Of a stretch of 64,000 nt of DNA, positions 60,016 through 64,000 are shown piece by piece. The notes under the pieces are model-generated. The model searched no databases. It saw only the letters and a program-made list of their open reading frames with translations, and was not told the DNA's origin. The stretch comes from Amphiplicatus sp046296195 (GTDB lineage Bacteria > Pseudomonadota > Alphaproteobacteria > Caulobacterales > Parvularculaceae), in contig JBKBLR010000010.1 of assembly GCA_046296195.1 (NCBI GenBank), positions 1-64,000 on the forward strand, written 5' to 3'. The position numbers and the translations under genes are program-made. Within the stretch, counting starts at the first letter, position 1. Each line of letters begins with the position of its first letter.

Positions 60016-61446
60016 TCAGGGCCCATCGGGATTGCGCCGGCGTTCGGCTTCTTCGAGGTCGCGCCGAAGTTTTTCAACGTCCTTCTTGTTGACGAGGGGA
60101 TCGTCGCGCCGCGTCCAGCCGGGCTCGGGCGCCGCCGGCACGAGGTCCGGTCGTAATCCCGCCGCCGGATCGCCGGCGATGCCGGTCTTGCCGAGGTCTT
60201 CCGCCTGTCCCTTTCGGAAGTCCTCGATGTCGGCCTGCCGCGCGCGTTCATTGGCGGCGCGGGCGAGGTCGGTTCCATAGCGCACCGAGTCGCCCGAGAA
60301 GTCGCCCTGCTCGCGCTGCTGCTTGAGAATCGAGGCGGCCTTCGAGAAGTCCTCGCCGGAGGCGCCGGGCCGCCAGCCCGAGCGAATCTCCGTGCGGCCG
60401 GCGCATTCGGCGGCCTTGTCCTTGTCCTTGAATTCCTCGGGGCAAAAGATCGCCATCACGCCCGAGGAGCCGGGCCTTGAGGGGACATCGCCCTTTGGGA
60501 GGTCGACCTGCGGCAGCGTGAAACGCCGCCCGCTGAACACCGGCTCCGCGTCGAAAAGGTCGTCGCCTGAGGGTTTTTCCGGCGCGGCCTTTCGTGTTTC
60601 GGCGAGCGGCGCCTGGTCGCGCGCCTCCCGCTCGCCCGCGGCGCGTTCGCCGGCGCCCTCGTCCGTCTCGTCTTTCTTTTCATCGCCGGCGTCTTCCTCG
60701 GCGCGCGCCTGCCGGGCTTCGGGCTCGACCGAGACCAGCGGCGCCGCCTCCTCGGCGGGCGCCTGCTCGCCTTCGACGACGATCTCGCCGGGCCGCTCCT
60801 GCGGCGCCGGGGCGGCGTCCGGCGCCGGCTGATCGGGAATGAAGGGCGCGTTCTCGATGTCGGATGGTCGGCTGAAATCCGGCGCGCGGGTAAGATCAAG
60901 CGGCGGGGGCTCGGGCGCCGGCTTCTTTTCAGGTTCCGGCTCCGGGGGCTTCGGCTTTGGAACCGGCTCCGGTTCCGGCTCAGGCAGCACTTCGGGTTCG
61001 GGAACGGGTTGCGGCTCGGGCTCCGGCGCCACGACAGGATCGCGGAGGTCAGGGATCGGCGCCGGGGGCAGATCGACATAGACGACCGAGATCGACTCCG
61101 CCGGCTTGTTCGGCACGAAGATATGAACGCGCCCATAAACGGCGAGCAGGAGCAGCATCGCCGCATTGAGCGCCAGCGATCCAGCGAGCGCGGCGCGCCG
61201 GCGCCGGAGCGGTGTTTCGCCGAGGCGCGCCGCAATGCGGGCGATGTCGCGATCCGCCCGCCTGAATTCACGCGCCAGCGCTGCCGGCAGCGAGCGTTCG
61301 AGCGCGCCTTTCGCACGCGGCGGGAATGGAAGGCGCCAGCTGCGCTCGAATGGCGCGTCGACGATCTCCTCCGGCGCGAGCGCGCGCGGCGCCGCGATCG
61401 TCTCGCGTTCCGCCGGCCGCTCGTCTGTCAGGGTGTCTGTCGGCAT
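60016..61446 (-). CDS. TonB-like envelope protein lacking a TonB C-terminal domain
   Basis: 476 residues. A charged cytoplasmic part (1-82) precedes one membrane segment (AALAGSLALNAAMLLLLAVYG, about 85-105). A long Pro/Glu/Lys region (EPEPQPVPEPEVLPEPEPEP) typical of TonB linkers follows, then a disordered acidic region and a distal conserved-looking part (CPEEFKDKDKAAECAGRTEIRSGW) and a helical C-terminus ending ERRRNPDGP. No TonB_C fold is seen. It may span the periplasm; partner unknown. It is divergent from purD. Confidence 0.8.
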   Translation of the reverse strand: MPTDTLTDERPAERETIAAPRALAPEEIVDAPFERSWRLPFPPRAKGALERSLPAALAREFRRADRDIARIAARLGETPLRRRRAALAGSLALNAAMLLLLAVYGRVHIFVPNKPAESISVVYVDLPPAPIPDLRDPVVAPEPEPQPVPEPEVLPEPEPEPVPKPKPPEPEPEKKPAPEPPPLDLTRAPDFSRPSDIENAPFIPDQPAPDAAPAPQERPGEIVVEGEQAPAEEAAPLVSVEPEARQARAEEDAGDEKKDETDEGAGERAAGEREARDQAPLAETRKAAPEKPSGDDLFDAEPVFSGRRFTLPQVDLPKGDVPSRPGSSGVMAIFCPEEFKDKDKAAECAGRTEIRSGWRPGASGEDFSKAASILKQQREQGDFSGDSVRYGTDLARAANERARQADIEDFRKGQAEDLGKTGIAGDPAAGLRPDLVPAAPEPGWTRRDDPLVNKKDVEKLRRDLEEAERRRNPDGP

Positions 61447-61500
61447 TGATCCTGAGAGGCGCGACGCCTAAACGCGAAAGGATACCGGGAGCGTAAGATT

Positions 61501-62775
61501 GTGAAGGTCCTGCTGGTCGGCGGCGGCGGTCGCGAGCATGCGCTGGGATGGAAAATCGCGCAGAGCCCGCTTCTGACGCGACTCTATCTAGCGCCCGGCA
61601 ATCCGGGGCTCAATCGCTGCGGCGAGCCCGTGAAGGCTTCAGCCGAAGACCTTGACGCGATTGTGGCGGCCGCCGTGGATCGCCGCGTCGATCTCGTCAT
61701 CGTCGGCCCTGAAGCCCCGCTCGCAAAGGGCCTCGCCGATCGTCTCGGCGAGCGGTCTATCCCGTGTTTCGGGCCCTCCGCCGCCGCCGCGCGCCTTGAA
61801 GCGTCGAAGGCCTTCATGAAGGAGGTTGCGCGCGCGGCCGGCGTCCCGACCGCGGCGTTCAGCAGCTTCACGGAGATCGGCGCAGCGAAGGCGGCGCTCC
61901 GCCGGATGAGCCCGCCTTATGTCGTCAAGGCGGACGGGCTCGCCGCCGGCAAGGGGGTCATCATCGCGGAAACGCTCGCCGAGGCCGATGAGGCGGCCGC
62001 GAGCCTCCTCGGCGGCGCGCTCGGGGCGGCCGGGGCCGAAATCGTGATCGAGGAATTCCTCAGCGGCGAGGAGGCGAGCTTCTTCGTCATCACCGACGGA
62101 ACGCGCGCGCTGCCGCTCATCGCCGCGCAGGACCACAAACGCGCCTTTGACGGCGACAGGGGGCCGAACACCGGCGGCATGGGCGCTTACGCCCCGGCCC
62201 CCGTCTTCACCGAGACCGTCCGTGAACAGACGATGACGCGCATCGTCGAGCCCGTCCTCGCAGAAATGCGCCGCCGCGGAACGCCCTATCGCGGCGTCCT
62301 CTTCGCCGGGCTGATGATCGGCGGGGACGGCCCAAAGCTCATCGAATTCAACGCCCGCTTCGGCGATCCCGAATGCCAGGCGCTGATGCGCCTTCTGAAA
62401 TCCGACATCCTTCCCGTTTTTCACGACGCGGCGACGGGAAGCTTGAAGGCGGGCGGGCTAGACTGGTCGCCGGAGGCGAGCGCCATCATCGTGATGGCGG
62501 CGAAGGGTTACCCGGGCGCCTATGAGAAGGGCTCGGCGATCAGGGGGATCGACGCGGCCGAGCGCTGCGAGGGGGTCGTCGTCTTTCATGCCGGAACGAC
62601 TGGCGAGCCGGCCGCGCCCGTCGCCTCCGGCGGGCGGGTTCTCAACATAACCGCGACGGGGCGCACGATCCGCGAGGCGGTCGAGCGCGCCTACAAGGGC
62701 GCGGCCTCGATCGACTGGCCGGAGGGCTATTATCGCCGCGATATCGGCTGGCGCGCGCTGAAGTCCTTCCTGTAA
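61501..62775 (+). CDS. purD: Phosphoribosylamine-glycine ligase
   Basis: 424-residue ATP-grasp enzyme of purine synthesis. GGGGREHALGWKIAQSP is the N-terminal signature, VVKADGLAAGKGVIIAETLAEA the ATP-grasp site, and DGDRGPNTGGMGAYAPAPV a strong family marker. The start is GTG 61501. Confidence 0.97.
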   Translation: MKVLLVGGGGREHALGWKIAQSPLLTRLYLAPGNPGLNRCGEPVKASAEDLDAIVAAAVDRRVDLVIVGPEAPLAKGLADRLGERSIPCFGPSAAAARLEASKAFMKEVARAAGVPTAAFSSFTEIGAAKAALRRMSPPYVVKADGLAAGKGVIIAETLAEADEAAASLLGGALGAAGAEIVIEEFLSGEEASFFVITDGTRALPLIAAQDHKRAFDGDRGPNTGGMGAYAPAPVFTETVREQTMTRIVEPVLAEMRRRGTPYRGVLFAGLMIGGDGPKLIEFNARFGDPECQALMRLLKSDILPVFHDAATGSLKAGGLDWSPEASAIIVMAAKGYPGAYEKGSAIRGIDAAERCEGVVVFHAGTTGEPAAPVASGGRVLNITATGRTIREAVERAYKGAASIDWPEGYYRRDIGWRALKSFL

Positions 62776-62786
62776 AGTTCCACGCC

Positions 62787-63677
62787 ATGAAATCCGTCGA
62801 ACGATGGTCGAAGGAAGCAAAGGCGCTGGTCTCGGGCGGGCGCCGGCTCGCCTACTGGACGAGCGGCGAACGCGATGAGACGAAGCCCTGGCTGCTTCTC
62901 ATCCATGGCTATCCGACTTCTTCCTGGGACTGGACCTTCGTCTGGGACGGCCTCCGGCGCCATTTCCGTCTCGCCGCCATGGACATGCTCGGCTTCGGCC
63001 TGTCGGACAAGCCGCGCGACATCGCCTATTCGATCGCCATGCAGGCCGACTTCCAGGAGGCCCTGCTCGCCCATCTGGGCGCCGGCTCGGCGCATGTGTT
63101 CACCCATGATTACGGGAACACGGTCGGGCAGGAGCTGCTGGCGCGCCACAATGAGGGCTCGCTGAGCTTCGTCGTCCAGTCGATGGTGTTTCTCAATGGC
63201 GGATTGTTCCCCGAACAGCACCGCGCGCGCCCGATCCAGAAGCTCGGCCTGACGCCCGTCGGCTTTCTTCTCGGCCTGATGCTGACGGAGGAGAAGCTCC
63301 GCAAGACCTTCGATGAAATCTACGGCCCGGCGACGAAAGCGTCGGACGCCGAGATCGCCGCCCACTGGGCGATGATCAACGCCGGCGGCGGCCGGCGCGT
63401 GCTGCACAAGCTGCTCTCCTACATTCCGCAGCGGCGGGAGAATCGGGCGCGCTGGGTCGGCGCGCTCGCCGCCGCGCGCGCACCCCTGCGGCTCATCGAC
63501 GGCGGCGCCGATCCTGTCTCCGGCGCCCATCTCTATCGCTATTACCTCGAGCAAGTGCCGAACGCCGACGCCGTCCTGTTCGACGACATCGGGCATTATC
63601 CGCACACGGAAGCGCCGGAGCGCGTGCTCGCCGCCTTTCTCGAATTCCACCGCAAGCTGAAAACGGTAGATGCATGA
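62787..63677 (+). CDS. Alpha/beta hydrolase (haloalkane dehalogenase-like)
   Basis: 296 residues. The oxyanion motif is LIHGYPTSSWDW, the nucleophile Asp lies in VFTHDYGNTVGQEL, the acid near RLIDGGADPVSG and the catalytic His in DDIGHYPHTEAPERV. Asp rather than Ser at the nucleophile elbow points to haloalkane dehalogenases, epoxide hydrolases or MEST-like proteins. Whether it dehalogenates anything is not shown. Overlaps the next gene by 4 bases. Confidence 0.9.
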   Translation: MKSVERWSKEAKALVSGGRRLAYWTSGERDETKPWLLLIHGYPTSSWDWTFVWDGLRRHFRLAAMDMLGFGLSDKPRDIAYSIAMQADFQEALLAHLGAGSAHVFTHDYGNTVGQELLARHNEGSLSFVVQSMVFLNGGLFPEQHRARPIQKLGLTPVGFLLGLMLTEEKLRKTFDEIYGPATKASDAEIAAHWAMINAGGGRRVLHKLLSYIPQRRENRARWVGALAAARAPLRLIDGGADPVSGAHLYRYYLEQVPNADAVLFDDIGHYPHTEAPERVLAAFLEFHRKLKTVDA

Positions 63678-63952
63678 AAGCCTTTTTCGCGATTTTCTTC
63701 TCCGTGTTTCTCGCCGAGCTCGGCGACAAGACGCAGCTCGCCACGATGCTGTTCGCCGCCGACGGGCGCACCTCGCATGCGACCGTGTTCTTCGCCGCAG
63801 CGCTCGCGCTTATCACCGCGACCGGGCTCGCGGTCATTCTCGGCGCAGCGGCCGAGCGCTGGCTCTCCTTCCTGCCGCTGAAGCTGATCGCGGGCGCGGG
63901 TTTCGTCCTGATCGGCGGCTATCTCGTCTTCGAACATTTCGCCAAATCCTGA
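63674..63952 (+). CDS. UPF0016/GDT1-family cation transporter, short form
   Basis: 92 residues with one E-x-G-D-K-T motif (AELGDKTQLATMLFAA) and three hydrophobic segments. Full-length members have two copies of the motif; short bacterial ones work as pairs. They carry Mn or Ca/H. Overlap with the hydrolase gene is ATGA. Confidence 0.92.
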   Translation: MKAFFAIFFSVFLAELGDKTQLATMLFAADGRTSHATVFFAAALALITATGLAVILGAAAERWLSFLPLKLIAGAGFVLIGGYLVFEHFAKS

Positions 63953-63961
63953 GGAACGCTG

Positions 63962-64000
63962 ATGAGCGCCGCCAATCCCGACTTCACCGGCGTCACGGCG
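63962..64000 (+). CDS. Start of a further gene, cut by the window edge
   Basis: ATG 63962 with GAGGA about 8 bases upstream begins MSAANPDFTGVTA and is cut off by the window end. Too little is present for a function. It starts 10 bases after the UPF0016 stop, so probably in the same transcript. Confidence 0.5.
   Translation, partial: MSAANPDFTGVTA

Noticed and set aside
60839..61081. Gly/Ser-rich plus-strand frame
   Set aside because: It is the antisense of Pro/Glu repeats, which read as Gly/Ser.
60456..61316. Arg-rich minus-strand frame within the TonB-like gene
   Set aside because: It is an alternate frame of the Pro/Glu-rich repeat region.
1..64000. CRISPR array, prophage or insertion sequence
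   Set aside because: I saw no regularly spaced direct repeats, transposase, integrase or phage structural gene. The HNH protein is of a chromosomal, conserved type.

Overview
The window is a high-GC, densely packed alphaproteobacterial chromosome segment, with about 60 protein genes, one tRNA and almost no mobile DNA. The evidence for an alphaproteobacterium is a tRNA-His of the alphaproteobacterial type (no extra 5' G, G1:U72 pair, A73), a perfect CtrA box (TTAA-N7-TTAA) enclosing a GANTC methylation site upstream of nrdA, the ubiA-rsmE-gshA order, and a ccoNOQP-ccoGHIS operon next to an FnrL-type regulator. A Caulobacterales or Parvularculales-like lineage is my guess; nothing here fixes the genus.

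Layout. 1-2900: no supportable gene up to 681, then nrdA (minus) with NrdR and CtrA sites. 2880-17771: housekeeping and accessory enzymes (beta-lactamase fold, DsbA-like, AguB, sirtuin, ThpR, MsrB, UbiA, RsmE, GshA, an AlkA-type glycosylase without a usual start codon, an HNH protein, an M48 protease), plus a RodZ-HTH/TonB-C fusion and a decayed tyrosine phosphatase. 17839-29976: tRNA-His followed by a microaerobic block: the complete cbb3 oxidase structural and assembly operon, FnrL, HemN and OmpW, with four FNR-type boxes at its promoters. 29990-36822: a membrane protein, AhcY with an AT-rich operator, two related small secreted proteins, a winged-helix regulator with its membrane partner, and a CoA transferase. 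36946-52646: fatty-acid and hydrocarbon-related enzymes (acyl-CoA synthetase, acyl-CoA dehydrogenase, SDR, CYP153-type P450) among stress and housekeeping genes (YaaA, TsaC, HDAC-like, XseB). Inside this lies a small rearrangement scar at 47600-49120. 52689-56375: a TonB-dependent receptor and a PhoD-type phosphatase behind a four-repeat Pho-box-like element, placed between xseB and dxs where ispA is often found. 56515-64000: Dxs, a multidomain lipoprotein, a TonB-like envelope protein, PurD, an alpha/beta hydrolase, an UPF0016 cation transporter and the first codons of another gene.

How it fits together. The clearest unit is the oxygen-responsive block. FnrL would sense low oxygen and act at the boxes before ccoN (and the small divergent secreted-protein gene), hemN, ompW and the DUF2189 gene, so that oxidase, copper loading, heme supply and porin are made together. 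A second unit is phosphate-linked (Pho box, receptor, PhoD). A third theme, scattered rather than clustered, is terminal alkane or fatty-acid oxidation (CYP153, acyl-CoA ligase, acyl-CoA dehydrogenase). I found no CRISPR array, phage, insertion sequence or defence island. The least ordinary items are the RodZ/TonB fusion, the CTG-started glycosylase, the natural C-terminal His6 zinc ribbon, and the scar with a duplicated SDR tail and a 5'-truncated reading frame.
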